Origin: Streptomyces cavernicola
GTDB taxonomy: Bacteria; Actinomycetota; Actinomycetes; Streptomycetales; Streptomycetaceae
Direction: 5' to 3'
NCBI RefSeq assembly: GCF_029968035.1
Contig: NZ_JASCIQ010000010.1
Span: 1 to 64,000 of the forward strand
DNA: 64,000 bases
The first letter of the stretch is position 1, and every line of letters starts with the position of its first letter. Position numbers and translations under genes: made by a program. The notes below the pieces were generated by a model. The model was given only the letters and a program-made list of their open reading frames with translations, searched no databases and was not told the DNA's origin. Positions 40,758-48,085 of this stretch are shown here, in pieces.

Positions 40758-42334
40758 CCGGCGAGGACACGACGACCCGACGCGCCGAACTCGCCGCCGC
40801 GCGGCACGACATCGAGGCCGCGGACTCGAAGAACGACCTCATCACAGCGATCGACAGGGCCCTTCGGGTAGCAGCCCCGATGGGAGACCCGGCGACGATC
40901 GAGTCGGCGGCGCGGGCGTATGGGAAGGCCGCGGATCACTGTGCGCACGAGGTCCAGGCGACGGTCGAGCAGGTGTCGAGCAAGACGATCCCCGGCGCCT
41001 GGGAAGGCACGGCCAGCGGCAAGGCCGAACAGATCGTCGCGGCTGCCGCGCGGACCTCGGGCCAGATCACCCAGGCGCTCAAGGGCGGCATGCGGGCCCT
41101 CCAACGCCTCGCGGACGGGGTCCGCCAGGCCCAGTCCCAGGACCGGCCCGCCTGCGAGACGCTGCAGAGCGCACGCTCCGTGCTCGGTGGCGAGGACGGC
41201 TTCTTCGACGACCTGGTGGAGAAGGACGCCGAGGAGGCGGAGAAGGAGCGGGCGCGGGAGATCGCCAGGACCGGTGCCAAGGACAGGCACGAGGCCGCAG
41301 TCGTGGTGGACGACGCCGCGCGTGCCGCCGCCAGAGACCTCAACAAGCTGGCGGCTGAGGCCCGTTCGGGCAAGGTGACCGGCAACAGCCTCAGTCCCGT
41401 GGACAAGATGATGCTGGCCGACACGTCGTCGGTGGACGAGGAAAGCCTGGGCCGCGACCAGAACGAGATCCTCACCGCCAACGACCTGGAGCGTTCCAGC
41501 GCCCGACTGAACGCCATGAGCCCCGCGGACCGCGCCGAGTTCCAGCGGATGCTGGACGGGGCCGGGTCACCGGAACACCAGGCATACCTGATGAAGGCGC
41601 TCGCCGCCGGCCACGGCATGGCCGAGCTGAAGGACTTCGACCGGAATATCGCCGGCAGGAACGAGGACTGGCTGCGGGAGCACCTGCAGCCGGTGCGCAC
41701 CGAAGTCGATGTGAACGGTGACTGGGACAAGGGCCGGGTGCCGAACACGTTCCAGCGCCAGGAGTGGGCCCAGGGCGGTTACGGCCAGGACGGCAGCTGT
41801 GTCGCCTCGTCCACCGTCCATGCCCGCGCCATGGTCGACCCCGTCTACGCCCTGCAGTTGACCGGCGGCCCCGATGGCGACGAGAACTCGGGCGACGCGT
41901 TTCGGGAACGGCTCGTGGACGAACAGCGCCGCGTCCACGAGGACGGAGACGGGGCGAACGAGGGCCTGTTCGGGCAGGGCCCGCCCGAGTCCATGGGCGA
42001 CGAGGGCTGGTCGGAAGTGGCCGACAACGAGCTCAACTCGCCCACGGGCGCGGACTACGAGCGTCAGGATCTGAACAGCGCGGACGACCGGCGGGGCGCA
42101 CTGCCGGAGATCGAGCGGTCCGTCGCCGAGGGCCGACCGGTGCCCATCAAGACGGAGGGGCCGGACGGCGGCCACGCTCTCGTGATCATCGGACACGAAG
42201 GGGACATGTTGCAGGTCCACAACCCGTGGGGGCAGACGAGCTGGGTCAAGGAGTCGGAGTTCGTCAACGGCACCATGGGCACGCCGACCCAGGGGCGCTT
42301 CCCCGAGGTCACCAACGTCCACCTCCCCAGGTGA
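40754..42334 (+). CDS. Large WXG-type protein with C-terminal papain-like cysteine protease domain
   Basis: This 526-residue protein has no signal peptide. The first 170 residues are helical with a Trp-x-Gly turn (PGAWEGTAS, Trp83, Gly85), like the N terminus of WXG/LXG toxins, followed by a helical middle region. The C-terminal domain (about 330-526) has QDGSCVAS with Gln345 and Cys349, then GGHALVIIGHEGD with His474, and HNPWGQTSWV with Asn490. The order Gln, Cys, His, Asn and the GHA...NxWG pattern are those of papain-type (C1/C39-like) proteases. Directly downstream are two membrane-anchored proteins with chagasin-like loops. I infer a secreted protease effector; the activity is not proven. 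Confidence 0.75.
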   Translation: MTGEDTTTRRAELAAARHDIEAADSKNDLITAIDRALRVAAPMGDPATIESAARAYGKAADHCAHEVQATVEQVSSKTIPGAWEGTASGKAEQIVAAAARTSGQITQALKGGMRALQRLADGVRQAQSQDRPACETLQSARSVLGGEDGFFDDLVEKDAEEAEKERAREIARTGAKDRHEAAVVVDDAARAAARDLNKLAAEARSGKVTGNSLSPVDKMMLADTSSVDEESLGRDQNEILTANDLERSSARLNAMSPADRAEFQRMLDGAGSPEHQAYLMKALAAGHGMAELKDFDRNIAGRNEDWLREHLQPVRTEVDVNGDWDKGRVPNTFQRQEWAQGGYGQDGSCVASSTVHARAMVDPVYALQLTGGPDGDENSGDAFRERLVDEQRRVHEDGDGANEGLFGQGPPESMGDEGWSEVADNELNSPTGADYERQDLNSADDRRGALPEIERSVAEGRPVPIKTEGPDGGHALVIIGHEGDMLQVHNPWGQTSWVKESEFVNGTMGTPTQGRFPEVTNVHLPR

Positions 42335-42341
42335 GGCGCTG

Positions 42342-43154
42342 ATGCGGAAACTGCGTAAGAGGGTCCTCGGCGGCCTCGCAGGGGCGGTGGCCCTGCTGGT
42401 GTTCGGTGGATACGTGGTCTACGAGGAGTTCATCGACACCGGAATGTGCTGTGTGGAGCCGACCGTCGACGACCTCCCCAAAGGCCCCGACGGGGAGATC
42501 GACATCGCGTCCCAGGCCTTGGAACCCAGCGTGCCCGTCGGCCACGACTTCTCCCTGCACGTACGACCCGGCGGGGACGCCGACGACTGGGAGGTCGCCG
42601 ACGCCGGGGACCCGAAGGCGCTGCGCGCCAAGGGCGTGAAGACCGTCAAAGGCACCCGGTACTTCAAGTTCCGGGCCCTCAAACCCGGAGAGTCCCGCGT
42701 CGTCCTCAAGGAAGTCGACGGCGACCGCACCATGACGTATCTGATCCACGCCCGGAGTAACGACGCCGGATACGGACCACAAGACCCGGAAGTGACGAAC
42801 GAGTTCCCCCTCGACCGGGAAGGCACGGAAGACCTCGGCGACTTCGAGGGCACCGTCACCCTGAAGAGAGGCGAGCACTACCTCGTCTCCAACCGGTACG
42901 GCAACCAGCCGGGCTACACCTGGACCCTCATCGAGCAGTACCACGACGGCCTGTCCGTCCCCACGGAGCCCGAGCACACGACCGGCGACCCGGCGGGCGT
43001 ACGGCGGGACTGGTACTCGCTCTTCGGCTACGAGAAGGGCACAGCGAAGGTGAAGCTCTTCGGCTGCTACCGCTGCGACGGCTCCGACAAGCCCACCACC
43101 CCCGAAAGCAAGAAGTTCTCCGTGACCAAAACCCTGACCGTGGTGGTGCGTTGA
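42342..43154 (+). CDS. Membrane-anchored protein with chagasin-like (I42) domain, copy 1 (possible protease inhibitor / immunity)
   Basis: This 270-residue protein has one N-terminal hydrophobic anchor (VLGGLAGAVALLVFGGYVVY), so the rest should lie outside the membrane. A CC pair follows (MCCVEP). Two beta-rich domains come next: 1, about 60-145 (HDFSLHVRPGGDADDWEV, RYFKFRALKPGESRVVLKEV); 2, about 165-270 (NRYGNQPGYTWTL, GTAKVKLFGCYRC, KKFSVTKTLTVVV). The NQPGYTW loop (Asn188-Trp194) resembles the NPTTGYxW loop by which chagasin blocks papain-type proteases. It starts 8 bases after the papain-like gene. Assignment to I42 is by motif only. Confidence 0.65.
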   Translation: MRKLRKRVLGGLAGAVALLVFGGYVVYEEFIDTGMCCVEPTVDDLPKGPDGEIDIASQALEPSVPVGHDFSLHVRPGGDADDWEVADAGDPKALRAKGVKTVKGTRYFKFRALKPGESRVVLKEVDGDRTMTYLIHARSNDAGYGPQDPEVTNEFPLDREGTEDLGDFEGTVTLKRGEHYLVSNRYGNQPGYTWTLIEQYHDGLSVPTEPEHTTGDPAGVRRDWYSLFGYEKGTAKVKLFGCYRCDGSDKPTTPESKKFSVTKTLTVVVR

Positions 43155-44026
43155 TGAGAGCGATGTCGCTGAGACGGCTGTCGAAGCGGGCCCGCCTGCT
43201 GGCCGCCGGGGCCGCGCTGGCGGTGTTGGGCAGCGGCGGATTCGTCGTCCACGAGGAGTTCATCGACGACCGGACCGTCTGCTGCGCCGTCCCCCCGCCC
43301 CTCCACAACGTGCCGCGCGGGCCCGACGGGGAGATCGACATCGCCTCGCAGTCCACGGAGCCCGAGGTGCTCGTCGACCACGACTTCTCCCTCCACGTAC
43401 GGCCGGGCGGCGACGCCGACGACTGGCGGCTCGCCGAGTCCGGGGAGTCGGGCGGGGTCGTACGTGCCAAGGGCGAGAAGACCGTCAAGGGCACCCACTA
43501 CTTTCGGTTCCGCGCCCTGAAGACCGGCACCGCCCGCATCGTCCTGAAGGAGATCGACGGCGAGCGCACCATGACGTACCTGGTGACGGCGAGGGAGGGG
43601 GAGCAGGTCAGCGGGGTCGAACACGATCCCGACGGGATCCTTCCCGCCGGCAGCAGCGCCACCCCGGCCGACGGCTACGAACCGGACGACATCCGTGTCC
43701 TGGACGCGGACTTCGACAGCACCGTCACCGTGCGCGCCGGCGAGACCTTCCGTATCGCCAACCGCTATGCCAACCAGCCCGGCTACACCTGGCAGTTCGT
43801 GACCGAGCCCGAAGGCCCGGTGTTGCGCGAGGGCCTCTCCGAGCCTCCGGCGGTCGGCGACGCGGCCGCCGCACGCCAGGACTGGTACGAGTTCAACGCC
43901 TACGACAAGGGCATCGCCAAGGTGAGGCTCTTCGGCTGCTATCGCTGCGGGTACGACGACAAGCCCACCACCGCCGAGAGCAAGAAGTTCTCCGTGGTGA
44001 AGAAGCTCACCGTGATCGTGAGTTGA
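43154..44026 (+). CDS. Membrane-anchored protein with chagasin-like (I42) domain, copy 2
   Basis: This 290-residue paralog of the preceding gene has the same layout: N-terminal anchor (LLAAGAALAVLGSGGFVV), a CC pair (VCCAVP), a first domain with DHDFSLHVRPGGDADDW, and a second with NRYANQPGYTWQF (Asn207-Trp213) and FGCYRCG. It has about 20 extra residues between the domains. The ATG at 43154 shares its A with the stop codon of copy 1 (TGATG), so the two are coupled. A tandem duplication of a surface inhibitor next to a protease fits immunity to related effectors as well as to self. Cell position and partner are inferred. Confidence 0.65.
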   Translation: MRAMSLRRLSKRARLLAAGAALAVLGSGGFVVHEEFIDDRTVCCAVPPPLHNVPRGPDGEIDIASQSTEPEVLVDHDFSLHVRPGGDADDWRLAESGESGGVVRAKGEKTVKGTHYFRFRALKTGTARIVLKEIDGERTMTYLVTAREGEQVSGVEHDPDGILPAGSSATPADGYEPDDIRVLDADFDSTVTVRAGETFRIANRYANQPGYTWQFVTEPEGPVLREGLSEPPAVGDAAAARQDWYEFNAYDKGIAKVRLFGCYRCGYDDKPTTAESKKFSVVKKLTVIVS

Positions 44027-44203
44027 GACCCTCCCGGAACCTCGTCCGTTTCACCACCAACTCCCCTACGCCCCATGCTCATTGAGCCCCCCCTACCCCA
44101 CAGCTCGCACATTCGTCCACCCCGCGCCCCGCCCCGTCCCCCCTATGAGCTAAATGATCTCCGTACGTACATGACGGGGGCGTCCGCTGCACAGTGTGCT
44201 CGT

Positions 44204-44953
44204 GTGACTGTCATGACCGTGCGGCGCGCGGCCTCCCCGGCGCTGCGTCGCGCCCTCCTCATAACTCCCTTCGTCGGCCTGCTCCTTGCCGCCCCCGCAG
44301 CCACGAACACGGCCACGGCTGCCACGACCGCCACCCCTGCCACGACGACCACGAGCACGACCACCGGCACGAGCACGACCAGGACACCCGGGCACTTACC
44401 CGTCTCCTTGTCCGCGTCCGCGTCTGTGTCTGCCTCCGTCTCCCTTTCCCTCGGCCCCAACGGGCGGCCCCGCGTGGACAGTTGTGCCTACGTCGGTGTC
44501 GATCTCCCGCTTGAGGAATGGGGGAAGGTCGCGCGGGAGGAGGGTGTCGGCGAGGCCGTACGCAGGGCCTGTCGGCGTACGCCGCCACCACCGGCCCCGA
44601 AACCGCCGCCCCCGCCGCCTCCGCCTCCGCCTCCGCCCACCACCGCGACCCCCGAACCACCGCCTCCCCCGCCGCCGAGTCCGCCCCCGGCGAGGACCGC
44701 CACCCCGGCGCCGCCACCGCCCGAGCCGCCCGCGCCGAAGCCCAAGCCCAAACCGAAGCCGAAGCCCTCCGCCTCGCCCTTCTTCTTCCCGCCCCCGCCG
44801 CACGCCGCGCCTCAGCGGGCCGAGGAAGCGGGCAGTTCGCCGGTGACCCGGACCCTGCTGCTCGTCGCCCCCGCGGTGATCGCCGCGGCCTTCGGGGCGG
44901 CCAACTCGGGCGGCGGCGCCACAGGCCGAGCAGGCGGCGGCCGCTCTTCCTGA
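44204..44953 (+). CDS. Secreted proline-rich protein with C-terminal hydrophobic segment
   Basis: This protein of about 249 residues starts at GTG 44204 or ATG 44213; no clear ribosome binding site settles it. A signal-like N terminus (ALRRALLITPFVGLLLAAPA) is followed by a Thr/Ala-rich stretch, then a short folded part (RPRVDSCAYVGVDLPLEEW) and long proline runs with Lys-Pro repeats (PKPKPKPKP). It ends with a hydrophobic helix (TRTLLLVAPAVIAAAFGAA) and a Gly/Arg-rich tail. The proline-rich region could span the wall. Function is unknown. It lies 177 bases after the chagasin-like genes; that gap shows no gene. Confidence 0.6.
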   Translation: MTVMTVRRAASPALRRALLITPFVGLLLAAPAATNTATAATTATPATTTTSTTTGTSTTRTPGHLPVSLSASASVSASVSLSLGPNGRPRVDSCAYVGVDLPLEEWGKVAREEGVGEAVRRACRRTPPPPAPKPPPPPPPPPPPPTTATPEPPPPPPPSPPPARTATPAPPPPEPPAPKPKPKPKPKPSASPFFFPPPPHAAPQRAEEAGSSPVTRTLLLVAPAVIAAAFGAANSGGGATGRAGGGRSS

Positions 44954-45024
44954 AGCCGGTCCTCCTGAAGCCGGTCCTCCTGAAGCCGGTCCTGCTGAAG
45001 CCGGTCCTGCTGAAGCCGCTCCCC
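44950..45024 (+). repeat. Five tandem copies of a 15-bp unit
   Basis: Units CTGAAGCCGGTCCTS begin at 44950, 44965, 44980 and 44995, and a diverged fifth at 45010. The array starts within the stop codon of the proline-rich gene. One frame would read as LKPVL repeats, but it has no start, so it is probably an untranslated slippage product. Confidence 0.85.
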
Positions 45025-45115
45025 CTGACGACCGGCCCCCCCCGACCGGACCCTGCTGACGGACCCGCCCCTGCCCCCTGCTCAGAAACGCCAACACGCC
45101 CCGAAGGGACCCAAG

Positions 45116-45883
45116 TTGAGCAACTGGCTCGCGCTCGCCCTAGCCATGGCGGCCGCCTGCGCCGCCGTCGTCTTCACCGCGTTCCTGCGCGACCGCCGTG
45201 TCTCCGAGGACGAGGACCCGGACGACACCCCGGACGTCATCGAGTACATGACGATGATGATCGGCGTGGTCTACGCGATCGTCCTCGGCCTGGCCATCGC
45301 CGGCGTCTGGGAGGGGAAGGCCGCCGCCGAGGACACCGCGCGCGCCGAGGCGTTCGCGCTGCACGAGATCCGCGAGCGCGCCACCGACTACCCGGACGCG
45401 ACCGCCGAACGCATCCGCTCGGGCATCGACGCCTACATCGAGCACTCCCTCAAGAAGGAGTGGCCCGCCTTCGCCGACTCCGGCGAGCTCACCGACCGCG
45501 GCGACCAGCTCCTGACCGACGTACGCCGAGCCGTACTCGACCACAAGCCCCGCACCGACACCGAGAGCCGCGCCTCCTACGCCCTCGCCGACCAGATCAC
45601 CGCGGCCGTGGAGGCTCGCAACACCCGGGCCCTGGACTCCGGTTCGACGCTCGGCGGGACGGTGTGGTTCGGGCTCATCGTGGGCGGACTCGTCAGTGTC
45701 GGCATGCTCTTCGCCCTGCAGCTGCGGCGCTCCCCCCGCGAACTCGTCCTCGCCGGGCTCTTCACGGCCCTGATCGCCTTCCTGCTGTTCCTGGTCTGGC
45801 AGTTCGACGACCCGGCGGCGCGGGACGCGGCAGGCCTGACCGAACCGTTCACGTCCCTGTTCCCGGAGGCGACCGGCGGGTGA
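45116..45883 (+). CDS. DUF4239-type membrane protein
   Basis: This 255-residue protein starts with TTG at 45116 after GAAGGGA. It has one N-terminal helix (WLALALAMAAACAAVVFTAFL), a second (MTMMIGVVYAIVLGLAIAGVW), a charged cytoplasmic or external domain (about 70-175), and two C-terminal helices (VWFGLIVGGLVSVGMLFAL and LVLAGLFTALIAFLLFLVW). This 2+2 arrangement with a central helical domain fits the bestrophin-like DUF4239 family of unknown function, some members of which may be ion channels. It appears to be transcribed alone. Confidence 0.75.
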   Translation: MSNWLALALAMAAACAAVVFTAFLRDRRVSEDEDPDDTPDVIEYMTMMIGVVYAIVLGLAIAGVWEGKAAAEDTARAEAFALHEIRERATDYPDATAERIRSGIDAYIEHSLKKEWPAFADSGELTDRGDQLLTDVRRAVLDHKPRTDTESRASYALADQITAAVEARNTRALDSGSTLGGTVWFGLIVGGLVSVGMLFALQLRRSPRELVLAGLFTALIAFLLFLVWQFDDPAARDAAGLTEPFTSLFPEATGG

Positions 45884-45918
45884 GCAGAGGGGCCTCCCCT
45901 GCCTCCCCCCCAACCCCC

Positions 45919-45940
45919 TTGACCTCAAGCCCACTTGAGG
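45919..45940 (+). promoter_or_regulatory. MerR-type promoter-operator
   Basis: TTGACC at 45919-45924 overlaps a perfect inverted repeat, CCTCAAG at 45923-45929 and CTTGAGG at 45934-45940. The ATG follows 15 bases later, so the transcript may be leaderless. This is the layout of MerR-family controlled promoters. No merR gene is adjacent, and the site differs from the one at 37863. Confidence 0.7.
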
Positions 45941-45955
45941 GATCAAGCTCCCCGT

Positions 45956-46375
45956 ATGAACACAGAAGAACAGACCACGCAGGCAGCCGACCTCGCCGCC
46001 ATCCACCAGGTCGTCGCCACCGTCCAGCGGACCCAGCGGGCCAAGGACGCCGAGGGGTTCCTCAAGCTGTTCCACCCCGAGGCCCTGTGGACCACCGCCC
46101 ACGGCAAGGTCCTCATCGGGTTCGACGCGATCGCCGAGTTCACCCGGGCCGTACTGCCGCAGGCCGAGTGGGACGGGGACGTCGCGTACGACGTCGTCCA
46201 CGTCACGTTCCTGCGCCCGGACGTGGCGGCGGTCAAGGTGCGGCAGGCCTACCACGTGCCCGACGGCGACCCGGCCGATGACACCGAGGGCGCGCCGCTC
46301 TACATGATGAGCAGGGAGGACGACGGTACGTGGCTGCTGCACGTCGGCCAGAACACCCTGGTGCAGCACGGATGA
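45956..46375 (+). CDS. SgcJ/EcaC-family (SnoaL-like, NTF2 fold) protein
   Basis: This 139-residue protein starts with ATG at 45956; the frame open to 45935 would read through the operator. It has the NTF2-like cone fold pattern: an N-terminal helix (AIHQVVATVQRTQRAKDAEGF), FHPEALWTT, FDAIAEFTRAVLP, then beta strands ending WLLHVGQNTLV. Such proteins are called SgcJ/EcaC family after enediyne clusters, but most are stand-alone and bind small hydrophobic ligands. No natural product cluster is nearby. Control by a MerR-type regulator suggests a role in response to a toxic compound. Confidence 0.8.
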   Translation: MNTEEQTTQAADLAAIHQVVATVQRTQRAKDAEGFLKLFHPEALWTTAHGKVLIGFDAIAEFTRAVLPQAEWDGDVAYDVVHVTFLRPDVAAVKVRQAYHVPDGDPADDTEGAPLYMMSREDDGTWLLHVGQNTLVQHG

Positions 46376-46419
46376 GCGGCTAAGCGGATACGCGGACAGG
46401 GCGACGGCGCAGGCACGAA

Positions 46420-46464
46420 CGCGCGGCGGGCCGCACCCCGTGTGGGGGTGCGGCCCGCCGCGCG
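46420..46464. terminator. Strong bidirectional terminator
   Basis: A perfect 20-base stem (46420-46439 with 46445-46464) and a GTGTG loop lie between the convergent SgcJ-like and dctA genes. Just beyond, three to four short direct repeats of AAGTCCGGAGCC occupy 46472-46515. Confidence 0.9.
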
Positions 46465-46519
46465 TCAGTGGCCGGAAGTCCGAAGCCTGAAGTCCGGAGC
46501 CGGGAGTCCGGAGCCGGGG

Positions 46520-47890
46520 TCAGACCTTGAGCGACTTCTCCGTGGGCTCCGACTGCTCCGGCACCGCCGCGTCCGAAGCCTCGGAGGTCTCCGAGGACGG
46601 CGCGTGGTCGTCGACCAGGGTGCGCTCGTCGAACGGGATCTGGCCGGCCAGGACCTGCGCGGCGCGCTCCTTGTCGATCTCCTTGGTCCAGGTGCCGACG
46701 AGGACCGTGGCGACGGCGTTGCCCGCGAAGTTGGTGAGGGCGCGGGCCTCGCTCATGAAGCGGTCGATGCCGACGATCAGGCCGACGCCGTCCACGAGCT
46801 CGGGCCGGTGCGACTGCAGGCCGCCCGCGAGCGTGGCCAGACCCGCGCCGGTGACGCCCGCGGCGCCCTTCGACGCGATGATCATGAAGACCAGGAGCGA
46901 GATCTGCTCGCCGATCGACAGCGGGTCGCCCATCGCCTCGGCGACGAACAGCGAGGCCATCGTCAGGTAGATCGCGGTGCCGTCGAGGTTGAAGGAGTAG
47001 CCGGTCGGCACGGTGATGCCGGTGACCGGCTTGCTCACGCCGAGGTGCTCCATCTTGGCGATCAGCCGCGGCAGCGCCGACTCCGAGGACGAGGTGGAGA
47101 CGATCAGCAGGAACTCGCGGCCCAGGTACTTCAGGAGCGAGAAGATGTTGATGCCCGTGAAGATCTTCAGGATCGTGCCGAGGACGACGAAGACGAACAG
47201 GGCGCAGGTGATGTAGAAGCCGATCATGATGACCGCGAGGGACTTCAGGGCGTCCACGCCGGTCTCGCCGACGACGGCGGCGATCGCGCCGAACGCGCCC
47301 ACCGGGGCGGCCCACATGATCATGGCGAGGACGCGGAAGACCAGACGCTGGATGTGCCCGATGCCGCGCAGGACCGGCTCGCCGGCGGAGCCCATGGCCT
47401 GCAGGGCGAAGCCGCAGAGCAGGGCGACGAGCAGGGTCTGCAGGACCTCGCCGCCGGTGAACGCGGAGACGATCGTGGTCGGGATGATGCCGAGCAGGAA
47501 GTCCGCGGTGGACTCCGACGCGCCCTCGGCCTGCGCCTCGCCCGCGCCGCGCACGGCCTCGGTGAGCTGCAGGCCGTGGCCGGGCTCCAGGATGTTGCCG
47601 ACGACCAGGCCGATGGCGAGGGCGACGGTCGACATCAGCATGAAGTAGCCGAGGGCGAGCCCGCCGACGGCGCCGACCTTGGCGGCCTTCCGTACGGAGC
47701 CCACGCCGAGGACGATGGTGCAGAAGATGATCGGCGAGATCATCATCTTGATCAGGTTCACGAAGCCGGTGCCGAGCGGCTTCAGCTCCACCGCCAGACC
47801 GGGGGCGGCGAAGCCGACGGCAATGCCGAGCAGCACCGCGCCGATGACGGCGATATAGAGAAAGTGGGTTCTGTCCCGCTTTGCGGCCAC
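46520..47890 (-). CDS. dctA: C4-dicarboxylate:cation symporter
   Basis: This 456-residue membrane carrier takes up succinate, fumarate or malate with cations. I chose the GTG at 47890 (VAAKRDRTHFLY) because GAGGAGG lies four bases upstream; a GTG at 47905 lies within that site. The family signatures are present: the serine-rich hairpin STSSSESALPRLI, the unwound helix motif GYSFNLDGTAIYL, and helix 8 (GLIVGIDRFMSEARALTNFAGNAVAT). An acidic, Ser-rich tail of about 30 residues ends the protein. It is divergent from a CitA/CitB-type two-component system that most likely controls it. Confidence 0.94.
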   Translation of the reverse strand: MAAKRDRTHFLYIAVIGAVLLGIAVGFAAPGLAVELKPLGTGFVNLIKMMISPIIFCTIVLGVGSVRKAAKVGAVGGLALGYFMLMSTVALAIGLVVGNILEPGHGLQLTEAVRGAGEAQAEGASESTADFLLGIIPTTIVSAFTGGEVLQTLLVALLCGFALQAMGSAGEPVLRGIGHIQRLVFRVLAMIMWAAPVGAFGAIAAVVGETGVDALKSLAVIMIGFYITCALFVFVVLGTILKIFTGINIFSLLKYLGREFLLIVSTSSSESALPRLIAKMEHLGVSKPVTGITVPTGYSFNLDGTAIYLTMASLFVAEAMGDPLSIGEQISLLVFMIIASKGAAGVTGAGLATLAGGLQSHRPELVDGVGLIVGIDRFMSEARALTNFAGNAVATVLVGTWTKEIDKERAAQVLAGQIPFDERTLVDDHAPSSETSEASDAAVPEQSEPTEKSLKV

Positions 47891-48012
47891 GGTGCCTCCT
47901 CGCACTTACGGCTCTGTGTCAACGACCCCGCCGACGCCGGCGGGGCTTCCGCCCACCTCCGGAAAACGCGGCTCACGTCCAGGCAGCGGTCCCGGAGAAT
48001 ATCCACCACGCG

Positions 48013-48059
48013 GTGACCGGGGTCACCCTTGCGTTCATTTAGTTCGCGTTTATACGAAC
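48013..48059. promoter_or_regulatory. Palindromes between dctA and the sensor kinase gene
   Basis: GTGACC and GGTCAC at 48013-48026 form a 6-2-6 palindrome. GTTCG at 48042-48046 and CGAAC at 48055-48059 form a second inverted repeat across an unusually AT-rich core. Both are good candidates for binding by the divergent CitB-type response regulator. The remaining spacer 47891-48085 holds no gene. Confidence 0.5.
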
Positions 48060-48085
48060 ACCCCGCGACCAGGCACCATGGCCAT

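Noticed and set aside
39150-44026. A complete type VII (ESX) secretion locus
   Set aside because: No EccC ATPase, EccB/D/E or mycosin gene is present. Only a substrate-like protein and associated genes are seen.
45956-46375. Part of an enediyne biosynthetic cluster because of the SgcJ name
   Set aside because: No polyketide synthase or tailoring gene is nearby. The NTF2 fold is very widespread.
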